Shown: positions 32,770 through 42,711 of the stretch, piece after piece | How the letters are laid out: each line of letters begins with the position of its first letter | Numbering within the stretch: position 1 is the stretch's first letter | NCBI RefSeq assembly: GCF_000244915.1 | Contig: NZ_CM001442.1 | Coordinates: forward strand, 7,375,012 to 7,439,011 | Reading direction: 5' to 3' | DNA length: 64,000 nucleotides | DNA from: Bradyrhizobium sp. WSM471 | GTDB lineage: Bacteria; Pseudomonadota; Alphaproteobacteria; Rhizobiales; Xanthobacteraceae | Position numbers and translations under genes: made by a program | The notes under the pieces: model-generated | Told to the model about the DNA's origin: nothing | Database searches by the model: none | The model's input: the letters and a program-made list of their open reading frames with translations, nothing else

Positions 32770-33570
32770 AGGACTTCCGCGAAATCCGCCCGCCGCATGA
32801 CCGAACCGCGACAGGGCGCGCAGGCGATCCGCCGCGCGCTCGCGGTGCTGCGGATCCTCGCCGCAGGCCGCGAAGACGGCGTGCCGCTGGCCGAGGTGGT
32901 GCGGGCGACCGGCCTCACCCGCCCGACCGTGCACCGCATCGTCCACGTGCTGATCGAGGAAGGCATCGTCGAACGGCATGACAAAACCGGCCGCTACGCG
33001 ATCGGCAACCAGGTGCCGGAGCTCGCGCTGGCACGGGCCCGGCCCTCGCGGCTGCTGATCGCGGCAAATCCGTCGCTGCAACGCGCCTCGACCGAGATCG
33101 GCGACACGCTGTTCCTGACGGTGCGGACCGGCAACGACACGCTGTGCGTCGATCGCAGGATCGGCATCTATCCGATCCAGGTGCTGTCGATCGAGGTCGG
33201 CGCGCGTCGACCGCTCGGCGTCTCCAGCGCAGGCGTCGCCATCCTCGCCGCGATGCCGGCCCAGGACGCGCGAAAAATCGTCGCGGCCAATGAGAAGAGA
33301 CTGGAGGCCTACCGGACCGACGCTGCAACGGTGCTGGGCCAGGTCACCGCCGCAAGGCGGCTTGGATATGGCATGAGAGAAATTGGTCTCGTGCAGGGCA
33401 CGAAGTCGATCTCGACCTGGATCAAGACCCCGGACGGCCGCCCCGCTGCCGCGATGACCGTCTCCGCCGTTCGGACCAGGCTCGGCCCGCGCCGCGAGCA
33501 GGAGGTCGCGGAGATTTTGCTGCGGGAGGCGCGGATTATCGAGCAGGCGATCCGGGGGAATACTGGATAG
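32761..33570 (+). CDS. IclR-family transcriptional regulator
   Basis: This 269-residue protein has a winged helix at about 20-75 (QAIRRALAVLRILAAGREDG and RPTVHRIVHVLIEEGIVERH) and a GAF-like effector domain (LFLTVRTGNDTLCVDRRIG, RRPLGVSSAGVAILAAMPA). The ATG at 32761 sits inside a perfect palindrome; the next ATG at 32797 would also give a complete helix domain and would place the operator upstream. It is divergent from the aromatic catabolic operon and probably senses one of its intermediates. Confidence 0.9.
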   Translation: MDKRTSAKSARRMTEPRQGAQAIRRALAVLRILAAGREDGVPLAEVVRATGLTRPTVHRIVHVLIEEGIVERHDKTGRYAIGNQVPELALARARPSRLLIAANPSLQRASTEIGDTLFLTVRTGNDTLCVDRRIGIYPIQVLSIEVGARRPLGVSSAGVAILAAMPAQDARKIVAANEKRLEAYRTDAATVLGQVTAARRLGYGMREIGLVQGTKSISTWIKTPDGRPAAAMTVSAVRTRLGPRREQEVAEILLREARIIEQAIRGNTG

Positions 33571-33585
33571 CGCTGACCGTGCCGC

Positions 33586-33729
33586 TTCACCTCTCCCCGC
33601 TTGCGGGGAGAGGTCGGATCGCTCTTGCGATCCGGGTGAGGGGGTACAGGTCTCTCGACCATCTCGCGTGCGGAGAGAGGCCCCTCACCCCAACCCTCTC
33701 CCCGTAAGAACGGGGCGAGGGAGCGCACC
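33586..33729. repeat. Intergenic inverted repeat, CTCTCCC type, copy 2
   Basis: CACCTCTCCCCGCTTGCGGG and later CCAACCCTCTCCCCG, GGGGCGAGGGAGCGCACCG are shared with the copies at 27880 and 44035. The stretch lies between the IclR and metY-like genes and holds no gene. Confidence 0.75.
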
Positions 33730-33816
33730 GACGATGCGGCGATGTCAATGGGCTGACTTCGCGCGCCGTTTTGTGGCACAAGAGCCGCCTCCGCCGACCG
33801 AGCAACGAGGCCCCGC

Positions 33817-35112
33817 ATGCCCGCGCCAAAACCGCCCGCCTTCGAGACCCTGAGCCTGCATGCGGGCCAGCATCCGGATCCCGCGACCGGCGCCCGCGCC
33901 GTGCCGATCTATCAGACCACGTCCTACGTGTTCCAGGATTCCGATCACGCCGCCGCGCTGTTCAACCTCGAGCGCGCCGGTCACATCTATACGCGCATCT
34001 CCAATCCGACTACGAGCGTGCTCGAGGAGCGGCTCGCGGCGCTGGAGGGCGGCGTCGGCGCGATCTGCACCGCAAGCGGCATGGCCGCGCTGCATCTGGC
34101 CATCGCGACGCTTCTGAACGCCGGCGACCATATCGTCGCGTCGAGCTCGCTCTATGGCGGCACCATCAATTTGCTGGCGCATACGCTGCCGCGGTTCGGC
34201 ATCACCACCAGCTTCGTCAAGCCGCGCGATCTCGACGCGTTCCGCGCGGCGATCAGGCCGAACACCAAGCTGGTGATCGGCGAGACCATCGGCAATCCCG
34301 GGATCGAGGTGCTTGATATTCCGAAGGTCGCTGCGATCGCGCATGACGCGAAGATTCCGCTGCTGATCGACAACACGTTTGCCACGCCCTATCTCAGCCG
34401 TCCGATCGAGCTCGGCGCCGACATCGTCATGCATTCGGCGACCAAATGGATCGGCGGCCACGGCATCGCGATCGGCGGCGCCATCGTCGACGGCGGCCGG
34501 TTTGACTGGCGCTCATCCGGAAAATTCGGCGTGCTGACCGAGCCCTATGGCGGCTATCACGGCATCGTCTTCGACGAGCAATTCGGCACCGCCGCCTTCA
34601 TCATGCGCGCGCGCACCGAAGGCCTGCGCGATTTCGGTGCCTGTCTATCGCCGACCAACGCGTTCCAGCTGTTACAGGGCGTGGAGACGCTTGGCGTGCG
34701 CATGGACCGCCACATCCAGAACACGAACCTCGTGCTGGAAGCGCTGAAAGCCAACAAGGCCGTGGACTGGGTGCTGCATCCCTCGCTGGAGGACCACGCG
34801 GACTACCAGCTCGCAAAACAATTGCTGCCGCGCGGCGCCGGCTCGATTGTCTCCTTCGGCATCAAGGGCGGCCGGCCTGCTGGCCGCAAGTTCATCGAAT
34901 CGCTGCGCATGATCAGCCATCTTGCCAATGTCGGCGACGCCAAGACGCTGGTGATCCACCCGGCCTCGACCACGCACCAGCAGATGGACGCCGAGCAGCT
35001 CAAGGCCTCCGGCATCGGCGAGGAGCTGGTGCGGCTCTCGGTCGGCATCGAGACCGCAAGCGATATCATCGACGATCTCGCGCAGGCGCTGCGCATCTCG
35101 CAAAAGGTCTGA
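33817..35112 (+). CDS. metY: O-acetylhomoserine sulfhydrylase family (MetY-type)
   Basis: This 431-residue PLP enzyme makes homocysteine from O-acetylhomoserine and sulfide. Family segments are FETLSLHAGQHPDPATGARA, PIYQTTSYVFQDSDHAA and HSATKWIGGHGIAIGG with the PLP lysine near residue 209, then LIDNTFATPYLSRPIELGAD. Length fits MetY better than MetZ or MetB. No SAM-II riboswitch was seen in the 87 bases upstream. The next gene follows after 4 bases, so the two form an operon. Confidence 0.92.
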   Translation: MPAPKPPAFETLSLHAGQHPDPATGARAVPIYQTTSYVFQDSDHAAALFNLERAGHIYTRISNPTTSVLEERLAALEGGVGAICTASGMAALHLAIATLLNAGDHIVASSSLYGGTINLLAHTLPRFGITTSFVKPRDLDAFRAAIRPNTKLVIGETIGNPGIEVLDIPKVAAIAHDAKIPLLIDNTFATPYLSRPIELGADIVMHSATKWIGGHGIAIGGAIVDGGRFDWRSSGKFGVLTEPYGGYHGIVFDEQFGTAAFIMRARTEGLRDFGACLSPTNAFQLLQGVETLGVRMDRHIQNTNLVLEALKANKAVDWVLHPSLEDHADYQLAKQLLPRGAGSIVSFGIKGGRPAGRKFIESLRMISHLANVGDAKTLVIHPASTTHQQMDAEQLKASGIGEELVRLSVGIETASDIIDDLAQALRISQKV

Positions 35113-35116
35113 CACC

Positions 35117-35899
35117 ATGAAGCTCTCCGTCAACGGCGCCGAGGTGTTGGTCGCAACCGGCGGCCGCGACTTCGACAGATCCCTGCCCGCCGTCGTCTTC
35201 CTCCATGGTGCCGGCTTCGATCATTCGACCTGGGCGCTGCACACGCGCTGGTTCGCCCATCACGGCTTTGGCGTGCTGGCGCCTGATCTGCCCGGCCACG
35301 GCCGCTCGCCCGGATCCTCGCTCGGCAGCATCGCCGAGATGGCCGACTGGACGGCGGCCCTGCTCGATGCGGCCGGAGCGACGAAAGCGCATCTGATCGG
35401 CCATTCCATGGGATCGCTGATCTCGCTGGAGACGGCCGCACGTCACCCCGACAAGGTGTCCGCGCTCAGCCTGATCGGCACCGCGGCGACCATGACCGTC
35501 GGCCCGGATCTGCTGAAAGCAGCCGAAGCCAATTCGCAGGATGCCAACGACATGGTCTCGATCTGGGGCCTCGGCTTCAGCGCCGAGCTCGGCGGCAGCC
35601 TCGCGCCGGGCCTGTGGATGCATGGCGGCGCGCAGGCCGTGTTGAAACACTGCGAGCCGGGCGTGCTGTTCCGGGATTTGTCGGCCTGCAATGCTTACGC
35701 GAATGCGCTTCAAGCAGCCGCGAGCGTGAAGGTGCCCACGACACTCATCCTCGGCGAACGCGACATGATGACGCCGGTGAAGGCCGGCAAGGCACTTGCC
35801 GCCGCGATCCCGCATGCGAAGACAGTTGTGGTGCCGGGCGCCGGCCACATGATCATGGCTGAACGCCCGGATGAATTGTTGGCAGCGCTGACGGGCTGA
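35117..35899 (+). CDS. Alpha/beta hydrolase
   Basis: This 260-residue protein has the core of the family: VFLHGAGFDHSTWALHTRW, APDLPGHGRSPGSS, nucleophile elbow GHSMGSLISLETAA, acid in LGERDMMTPVKAG and His in GAGHMIMAERPD. The start at 35117 is 4 bases behind the MetY-type gene. The substrate is unknown; homologues are annotated as esterases or as acyl-homoserine-type hydrolases, and the link with methionine synthesis is only positional. Confidence 0.88.
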   Translation: MKLSVNGAEVLVATGGRDFDRSLPAVVFLHGAGFDHSTWALHTRWFAHHGFGVLAPDLPGHGRSPGSSLGSIAEMADWTAALLDAAGATKAHLIGHSMGSLISLETAARHPDKVSALSLIGTAATMTVGPDLLKAAEANSQDANDMVSIWGLGFSAELGGSLAPGLWMHGGAQAVLKHCEPGVLFRDLSACNAYANALQAAASVKVPTTLILGERDMMTPVKAGKALAAAIPHAKTVVVPGAGHMIMAERPDELLAALTG

Positions 35900-35953
35900 G
35901 TCTGCTCAGGAACCCGGCGTCGATCATGCGTTTTGGCGACGTCTGAGCCAGCG

Positions 35954-36090
35954 CCTCGTCCTTCGAGACGCCCGCTTTCAGCGGTCTCCTCAGGATGAGG
36001 CTCAGCTCGGTTGCGCGAACTTTGAAACTGCAGCCACCCCTCCGCTCTCATCCTGAGGGCCCGCCGAAGGCGGGCGTCTCGAAGGATGGC
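35954..36090. repeat. Intergenic repeat, CTTCGAGACGC/CCTCAGGATGAGG type, copy 2
   Basis: CGTCCTTCGAGACGCCCGC with CTCCTCAGGATGAGG on the left is mirrored by CTCATCCTGAGGGCCCGCC and GCGTCTCGAAGGATGG on the right, so the whole unit is a long inverted repeat. Confidence 0.75.
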
Positions 36091-36170
36091 CACAGGCAAT
36101 CTGCCCACCACGTTCTTCTTCATATGATATGCGATTCCTGTGGTGGGACGGGGAAGGGGGGGACAACCAG

Positions 36171-36782
36171 TCACCACATCGTCGCGGCCGCACGCTCGGG
36201 CCAGGCGCGATCATACTCCGCGCCGCCGACCTTGTTCTCGCTCATCTCGGCGAGGATCTGGCCAGGTGTCGGCAGCGTCTTGGGGTCGATGCGCTTGTCG
36301 GGATTCCAGAGATCGGAGCGGACGATGGCGCGGGCGCACTGGAAGTAGATTTCGTCGACATTCATCACCATCACGCTGCGCGGCGCCTTGCCGTCGACCT
36401 TGTACGAGGCCAGCAGCTCGGGATCGATGGACAGATGCGCCCGGCCATTGGCCCGGACCGCATTGCCGGAGCCGGGGATCAAGAACATCAGCGACACCCT
36501 GGGATCGCGTACGATGTTGCGCAGGGAATCGACCCGGTTGTTGCCGCGGCGATCCGGCAGCATCAGCGTCTTCGGGTCGTGAATGCGGACGAAGCCGGAG
36601 ATATCGCCGCGTGGCGAGCAGTCGATCCCCTCAGGTCCAATGGTTGCAAGCGCGGCGAACGGCGCCTTTTCGATGAAGACGCGATAGAGCGGGGTGACGT
36701 GGTCGGCGACTTTCACAGTCGAGGCGTCGTTGGTGACGCCGTAGATAGCCTCCAGCTGCTCGACGGTTTCGATCACCGACAT
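36171..36782 (-). CDS. PPOX-class FMN-binding protein (MSMEG_1061-like)
   Basis: This 203-residue pyridoxamine-5'-phosphate-oxidase-fold protein has APFAALATIGPEGIDCSPRG, PDRRGNNRVDSLRNIVRDPR and VSLMFLIPGSGNAVRANGRA. It begins 22 bases after phnN, so it may be the last gene of the phn operon. A role in phosphonate use is not known; it could reduce a flavin or F420-like cofactor or act on a breakdown product. Confidence 0.85.
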   Translation of the reverse strand: MSVIETVEQLEAIYGVTNDASTVKVADHVTPLYRVFIEKAPFAALATIGPEGIDCSPRGDISGFVRIHDPKTLMLPDRRGNNRVDSLRNIVRDPRVSLMFLIPGSGNAVRANGRAHLSIDPELLASYKVDGKAPRSVMVMNVDEIYFQCARAIVRSDLWNPDKRIDPKTLPTPGQILAEMSENKVGGAEYDRAWPERAAATMW

Positions 36783-36804
36783 TCCAGTCTCCTTGTCGTG
36801 CCGG

Positions 36805-37401
36805 CTATTCGTGCCAGCCTTGATTCCTGATCACGCGTAGAAGCTGGCGGCCGTGATACTCCGCGCTGCCAGCGTTGAGAATGGTGACATCGGCCTGCGC
36901 CGATGCGTCGTCGACGCTGCGCGTCAGTCGTTCCGCGATATTTCCGTCACTGTCCCGGGCGCGGGCGGCGAGCCGCTGCGCCAGCACATCCGGCGGTGCA
37001 GTGATCGCGACCACCACAACGTTTGCATAGGTCCGACGTAGCGCGCCGATCACCGTGCGCGAAACATTGGCCACGACGGCGCGTCCGGCACGAATATCGT
37101 CGTTGAGGTCGAGCGGCAGCGCGTAGGAATGCCCATGCGCCTCCCAATGCACGGCGAAATCCCCGTGATCGCGCGCACGCCGGAATTCGTCAGGGTTCAC
37201 CGCGATATTGTCTTCGTCGGCCGAGGATTCGCGCGTCACGACCCGGCGCGGAAAGACGATGTCCTGATCCTCGATGCACGCCGCCCGCGCCAGCCGCAGC
37301 AGCGTGTCCTTGCCGGCTCCGCTGGGGCCGACCACGAGCACGAGCCGCCCGGGCCCGATCGCACCCGTCTGCGCTCCCGCCACGGTGACGGTCTCGCTCA
37401 T
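36805..37401 (-). CDS. phnN: Ribose 1,5-bisphosphate phosphokinase PhnN
   Basis: PhnN phosphorylates ribose 1,5-bisphosphate to PRPP, the last step of the C-P lyase pathway. The 198-residue protein has the P-loop VVGPSGAGKDTLLRLARA, RRVVTRESSADEDNIAV and the lid-like region AITAPPDVLAQRLAARARD of the guanylate-kinase fold. The start overlaps the phnM stop by 4 bases. It is part of phnGHIJKLMN. Confidence 0.93.
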   Translation of the reverse strand: MSETVTVAGAQTGAIGPGRLVLVVGPSGAGKDTLLRLARAACIEDQDIVFPRRVVTRESSADEDNIAVNPDEFRRARDHGDFAVHWEAHGHSYALPLDLNDDIRAGRAVVANVSRTVIGALRRTYANVVVVAITAPPDVLAQRLAARARDSDGNIAERLTRSVDDASAQADVTILNAGSAEYHGRQLLRVIRNQGWHE

Positions 37402-38552
37402 GCGACGCGGCTCCCTTCGCGCCAGACGCTGCGGACCGCGGGAACGTGGCCCGCAACATGGACGCGGATCAGATCGGCACGCTTGCCGACCGCGATCTCA
37501 CCCCGGTCGGACAGGCCGACCGCCTCGGCGGGCGCCTTCGTCACGGTGCGGATCGCCGCCGCAAGACTGATGGCGGGCACGTGCTCGGGCAAATGCAGCG
37601 CAGCCATCAGAAGGCTCGAGGGGATGTAGTCCGACGACAGGATGTCGAGCAGGCCCTCGCGGGCGAGATCGACCGCGGCGATATTGCCGGAATGCGAGCC
37701 GCCACGCACGACGTTCGGCGCCCCCATCAGGATATCGATGCCAGCCTCGTGCAGGCCGCGCGCGGCCTCCAGCGTGGTCGGAAATTCCGCCACCGAAACG
37801 CCATCGCGCACGGCGTCCACGACGTTCTCCTCGGTGGTATCGTCATGGCTCGCCAGCGGGATCTTGTACTGATGTGCCAGCGCCACGATCTCACGCATGT
37901 TGGTCGCCGCATAGGCCTTCTGATATTCGAAGCGCTTCGCGAACAGCTGGTCGAGCTCGGCATCGGTCTTGCCGCCGCCCTTGCCGCGGTAATAGTCGCG
38001 CAGCTTGCCTTCGTCGCGGAACTGGCGCTGGCCGGGGGTGTGGTCCATCAGCGACATCAATCGCACGTCGGGACGGTCGATCAGCTCCCTGGCCTCCTCG
38101 ACCACGCTCGGCATCGGGATTTCGCAGCGCAGATGCAGGAAGTGATCGGCACGCAGCAATTTGGCATCGCGCGCGGTCGTGATCGCCGCGGCAAGCACGC
38201 CGGCGCGTCCATCTACTTCCTCGGCACCATCCTCGCGCCAGACCCGGAGCGAGTCGAACACCGTGGTGATGCCCGATGTCGCGAGCTGGCCGTCATAGGA
38301 GACGACGGCGGCGACCGGATTCCAGAACACTTTTGGCCGCGGCACGTAATGCGCCTCGAGGTGATCGGTGTGGAGCTCGATCAGGCCGGGCATGATCAAA
38401 TCGCGGCCAGCATCCTCAGCTCCCGCAGGCGCCCTGCCCTCGCCGATCTCGGCGATGCGTCCATCGGCAAGAGCGAGCCAGCCTTGCTCGATCACCCGTT
38501 CCGCCAGCACGATCCTGGCGTTGGCGATCACGATGTCCTTCTTGGCGTTCAT
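37398..38552 (-). CDS. phnM: Ribose 1-methylphosphonate 5-triphosphate diphosphatase PhnM (copy 1)
   Basis: PhnM removes pyrophosphate from alkylphosphonate ribose triphosphate before C-P cleavage. It is a 384-residue amidohydrolase-fold protein with the metal motif MPGLIELHTDHLEAHYVPRP. Further segments are VFDSLRVWREDG and GGSHSGNIAAVDLAREGLLD. The ATG at 38552 has AAGGAA at a good distance; the ATG at 38558 does not. A second, more diverged phnM lies at 48654. Confidence 0.93.
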   Translation of the reverse strand: MNAKKDIVIANARIVLAERVIEQGWLALADGRIAEIGEGRAPAGAEDAGRDLIMPGLIELHTDHLEAHYVPRPKVFWNPVAAVVSYDGQLATSGITTVFDSLRVWREDGAEEVDGRAGVLAAAITTARDAKLLRADHFLHLRCEIPMPSVVEEARELIDRPDVRLMSLMDHTPGQRQFRDEGKLRDYYRGKGGGKTDAELDQLFAKRFEYQKAYAATNMREIVALAHQYKIPLASHDDTTEENVVDAVRDGVSVAEFPTTLEAARGLHEAGIDILMGAPNVVRGGSHSGNIAAVDLAREGLLDILSSDYIPSSLLMAALHLPEHVPAISLAAAIRTVTKAPAEAVGLSDRGEIAVGKRADLIRVHVAGHVPAVRSVWREGSRVA

Positions 38553-38563
38553 GTCCATTTCCT

Positions 38564-39259
<696 letters not shown>

Positions 39260-39297
39260 TGGAAAACTCTTCTTGCAAGGCTCATGGCGTTGAAGGC

Positions 39298-40095
39298 TCA
39301 TGGCGGCAGAATCGAGGAGACGAGGAGCTGAGTGTAGGGCTCGCGGGGATCGTCGAGCACCTGATCGGTGAGCCCGGTCTCGATGACGCGGCCGCCCTTC
39401 ATCACCATCACGCGGTGCGACAGCAGGCGCGCGACCGCGAGATCATGGGTGACGATGATTACCGCGAGGTGTAGCTCCGCGACGAGGCTGCGCACGAGGT
39501 CGAGCAGGCGCGCCTGTACGGAAACATCGAGGCCGCCGGTCGGCTCGTCCATGAACACCAGCCGCGGCTCGGTGACGAGGTTGCGGGCGATCTGGAGCCG
39601 CTGGCGCATGCCGCCGGAATAGGTCCGCGGCGCATCGTCGATGCGTGCGATGTCGATCTCGACGCGGGTCAGCCAGTCCGACGCGGTATCGCGGATGCGA
39701 CCGTAGTGATTCCACCCCACCGCCATCAGCCGCTCGCCGACATTGGCGCCGGCCGAGACCGCCATGCGCAGACCCTGCGCGGGATCCTGGTGGACGAAAC
39801 CCCAATCGGTGCGGAACAGGAAGCGCCGCTCGGCCTCGCCCAGCGTGGCGAGATCGCGGGCGACACCGTCGCGCATCCGATAGGAGACCTGGCCGCCGCT
39901 GGCCGCGAGCTGACCCGACAGCAGCTGCAGCAGCGTCGATTTGCCCGAGCCGGATTCGCCGACGATTGCCAGCACCTCGCCGGGATAAAGCGCAAAGGAC
40001 ACGTCGCGGCAGGCGGCGATCCGGCCGTAGGACTTGCTGAGGGATTTTGCGACCAGCAGCGGCTCGTCGTTTTCGAGCATGTCTTGATCAGCCAT
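39298..40095 (-). CDS. phnK: Phosphonate C-P lyase system protein PhnK
   Basis: This 265-residue ABC ATPase binds the PhnGHIJ core. It shows Walker A GESGSGKSTLLQLLSG, the signature YSGGMRQRLQIARNL and LVFMDEPTGGLDVSVQARL. The start at 40095 overlaps the phnJ end by 8 bases. The much longer open frame upstream is phnJ read in another frame. Confidence 0.93.
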   Translation of the reverse strand: MADQDMLENDEPLLVAKSLSKSYGRIAACRDVSFALYPGEVLAIVGESGSGKSTLLQLLSGQLAASGGQVSYRMRDGVARDLATLGEAERRFLFRTDWGFVHQDPAQGLRMAVSAGANVGERLMAVGWNHYGRIRDTASDWLTRVEIDIARIDDAPRTYSGGMRQRLQIARNLVTEPRLVFMDEPTGGLDVSVQARLLDLVRSLVAELHLAVIIVTHDLAVARLLSHRVMVMKGGRVIETGLTDQVLDDPREPYTQLLVSSILPP

Positions 40096-40984
40096 TGGAT
40101 GCCTCCTGCGCCTTCTCCTTGTACGGCGCAGCGCTGAGGCTGCCGTGATGGCCGGCGGCCTGGCGGCCCTCGCAATAATCGGTGTCGGAGCACACGAACA
40201 TGCGACTGCCCTTATCGTCGGTGACGATCTCGTCGAGATAGGAGTTTTCCGCGGCGCACAGCGCGCAGGGCGCGTTGAAGCGATACGGCTCGAAGGGGTG
40301 GTCCTCGAAGTCGAGCGACACGACTTGCGTATAGGGCGGGATCGCATAGATGCGCTTCTCGCGGCCGGCGCCGAACAATTGCAGCGCCGGGCAATTGTCC
40401 ATCTTGGGATTGTCGAATTTCGGCGTCGGCGACGGGTCCATCACGTAGCGCGCGTTGACCTTCACCGGATAGGCGTAGGCTGTCGCGATGTGTCCGAAGC
40501 GGGCGATGTCCTCGTAGAGCTTGACATGCATCAGGCCGTATTCGGCGAGCGCGTGCATGCGCCGCGTCTCGGTCTCGCGCGGTTCGAGGAAACGTAAAGG
40601 CTCCGGGATCGGCACCTGATAGACCAGCACCTGATTTGCGTGCAGCGACGTCTCGGGAATGCGGTGACGGGTCTGGATCACGGTCGCATCTTCAGTCGCG
40701 GTCGTCGTGGCGACGCCGGCGGTCTTGGCGAAGAATTTTCGGATCGAGATCGCGTTGGTGGTGTCGTCGGAGCCCTGATCGATCACCTTCAGCACGTCCT
40801 GCGGCCCGAGGATCGCCGCGGTGACCTGGACGCCGCCGGTGCCCCAGCCATAGGGCATCGGCATCTCGCGGCTGGCGAACGGCACTTGATAGCCCGGGAT
40901 CGCGATCGCCTTGAGGATCGCGCGACGGATCATCCGCTTGGTCTGTTCGTCAAGATAGGCGAAATTATAGGCGGGCGCGTTCAT
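40088..40984 (-). CDS. phnJ: Alpha-D-ribose 1-methylphosphonate 5-phosphate C-P lyase PhnJ
   Basis: PhnJ is the radical-SAM enzyme that breaks the carbon-phosphorus bond. This 298-residue protein carries the C-x2-C-x21-C-x5-C cluster motif (Cys240, Cys243, Cys265, Cys271) and the glycyl-radical site region IPGYQVPFASREMPMPYGWG. The N-terminus YNFAYLDEQTKRMIRRAIL is typical. Its start overlaps the phnI stop (ATGA). All key residues are present. Confidence 0.96.
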   Translation of the reverse strand: MNAPAYNFAYLDEQTKRMIRRAILKAIAIPGYQVPFASREMPMPYGWGTGGVQVTAAILGPQDVLKVIDQGSDDTTNAISIRKFFAKTAGVATTTATEDATVIQTRHRIPETSLHANQVLVYQVPIPEPLRFLEPRETETRRMHALAEYGLMHVKLYEDIARFGHIATAYAYPVKVNARYVMDPSPTPKFDNPKMDNCPALQLFGAGREKRIYAIPPYTQVVSLDFEDHPFEPYRFNAPCALCAAENSYLDEIVTDDKGSRMFVCSDTDYCEGRQAAGHHGSLSAAPYKEKAQEASNG

Positions 40985-42096
40985 TCCGCGGCCTCCTTCA
41001 GGGTGTCAGGCGCATTGGCCTCCGTGAACGCTTCAGAAAACTCTTGGCGCAGCTTGCGCAGCAGGCCGAGCTCGGACTGGAAGTCGACATAATGCGGCAG
41101 CTTCAGATGTTCGACGAAGCCGGTCGCCTGGACGTTGTCCGAATGCGACATCACGAATTCCTCATTTTGCGCAGGCGCCAGCGCCTCTTCGCCGAGCTCG
41201 CGCGCGCGCAACGCGCGGTCGACCAGCGCCATCGACATGGTCTTGCGTTCGCTCTGGCCGAAGGCAAGGCCATAGCCGCGGGTGAAGCACGGCGCTTCGG
41301 TCGCGGAGCCCTTGAACTGGTTGACCATCTGACTCTCGGTGAGCTCGATCGAGCCGAGCGGAACGGCGAAGCCGACGTCTTCCGCCGAAAATTCAACCTC
41401 GACCTCACCGAAGCGTATCTCGCCGGCGAAGGGGTGGTTGCGGCCGTAGCCGCGCTGGGTGGAATAGCCCATCGCCAGCAGAAACCCTTCGTCGCCACGC
41501 GCGAGGTTCTGCAAACGCAGATCGCGGTCCGCCGGGAAATTCAGCGGCTCGCGGGTGAGATCGCCGACGCTGGCGCCTTCCTCGGCCTGCGGAGATGATT
41601 CGATCAACCCGTCGCGGCCGAGAATATCCGTCACGCGCGGCGTGGGCGCTGTCGATGCTTCGGCCGTCGCCGGCGCCTCCGGCACAAAGCCGTCGGCGAG
41701 CGAGGGATCGAGCAGGCGGTGCGTATAATCGAAGGTCGGGCCGAGGATCTGGCCGCCGGGAATGTCCTTGAAGGTCGAGGACACCCGACGCCGCACCCGC
41801 ATCGCGCCGGTCTCGACCGGCTCGGTGGCGCCGAAGCGCGGCAGCGTGGCGCGGAAGGCGCGGACCAGGAAGATCGCCTCGATCAGATCGCCGCGCGCCT
41901 GCTTGATGGCGAGCGACGCGAGTTCGCGGTCATAGAGCGAGCCTTCGCTCATGACGCGGTCCACGGCGAGGCCGAGCTGCTCCGAAATCTGGTCCAGGGA
42001 AATTTCCGGAACGCTTTGGTCGCCGCGCCGTGCACTCGCGAGCAGGCGATGGGCGTTCTCGATGGCGCGTTCGCCGCCTTTGACTGCGACATACAT
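40981..42096 (-). CDS. phnI: C-P lyase core subunit PhnI
   Basis: PhnI is the nucleosidase that joins phosphonate to the ribose of ATP, with PhnG, PhnH and PhnL. The 371-residue length is normal. It begins MYVAVKGGERAIENAHRLLA and has LAGEIRFGEVEVEF-like sequence (FAGEIRFGEVEVEFSAEDVG), GYSTQRGYGRNHPFAGEI and FVMSHSDNVQATGFVEHLKL. It is linked to phnH by a 2-base gap. Confidence 0.95.
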   Translation of the reverse strand: MYVAVKGGERAIENAHRLLASARRGDQSVPEISLDQISEQLGLAVDRVMSEGSLYDRELASLAIKQARGDLIEAIFLVRAFRATLPRFGATEPVETGAMRVRRRVSSTFKDIPGGQILGPTFDYTHRLLDPSLADGFVPEAPATAEASTAPTPRVTDILGRDGLIESSPQAEEGASVGDLTREPLNFPADRDLRLQNLARGDEGFLLAMGYSTQRGYGRNHPFAGEIRFGEVEVEFSAEDVGFAVPLGSIELTESQMVNQFKGSATEAPCFTRGYGLAFGQSERKTMSMALVDRALRARELGEEALAPAQNEEFVMSHSDNVQATGFVEHLKLPHYVDFQSELGLLRKLRQEFSEAFTEANAPDTLKEAAE

Positions 42097-42098
42097 GG

Positions 42099-42707
42099 TT
42101 AGCTTCCCTTGCTCACGACGCGCGTGGTGCGCGGGATCGCAACCACGGCATCGTCGGCGACCAGCACCACATCGACGCCGCGCGGAAACAGCGCCTCGTT
42201 GATACGCAGGCGATCGAACAGGTCAAACGGCTTGATCGACGCCTGGAGCGTCGCGACACCGTCGATGCCGGGACCGCGCAACTCGAAGCTGCGCCCCGAA
42301 ACCAGGCTCTCGACCTGAAGGATCAACGTGGTCGACCGGTCCGGATATTCGCTGGTGCCCAGCGCGAAGCGGTCGAGCGAAGGCAGCGCCCCGCCGTCGC
42401 TGATCAGCGCGAAGCTCGCGATCGAGGAATCCTGTACCACCGGCGCGCCGGTATGGAATTTCAGCCATTTCACGACGTCGGAACTCTCATGCATGCGCGC
42501 ATCGAGCCAGAGCGGCGTGTCGTGATCGAACAGCGTCAGCGCGATCGCGGCCGTGCCGCGCATCATCGTGTGAGGCGCTCCTGATGTCGGCACGATGCGC
42601 TGGACCGAGCCCGGCCGCGCCATCGCGTCCATGACCGAACGAAAGGTCGATTGCGCCGACAGCACCTTGTCGGCGAACCCCGGCGGCAGTTCCGCAATCG
42701 TGGTCAT
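42099..42707 (-). CDS. phnH: C-P lyase core subunit PhnH
   Basis: This 202-residue PLP-transferase-like scaffold protein is needed for assembly of the C-P lyase core. The start at 42707 gives MTTIAELPPGFADKVLSAQ and FRSVMDAMARPGSVQRIVPT, the usual opening. GRSFELRGPGIDGVATLQAS and EALFPRGVDVVLVADD follow. It begins 4 bases behind phnG. Confidence 0.94.
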   Translation of the reverse strand: MTTIAELPPGFADKVLSAQSTFRSVMDAMARPGSVQRIVPTSGAPHTMMRGTAAIALTLFDHDTPLWLDARMHESSDVVKWLKFHTGAPVVQDSSIASFALISDGGALPSLDRFALGTSEYPDRSTTLILQVESLVSGRSFELRGPGIDGVATLQASIKPFDLFDRLRINEALFPRGVDVVLVADDAVVAIPRTTRVVSKGS

Positions 42708-42711
42708 GATC

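Noticed and set aside
33730-33816. SAM-II riboswitch upstream of the metY-like gene
   Set aside because: The conserved pseudoknot sequence of SAM-II could not be found in the 87 bases.
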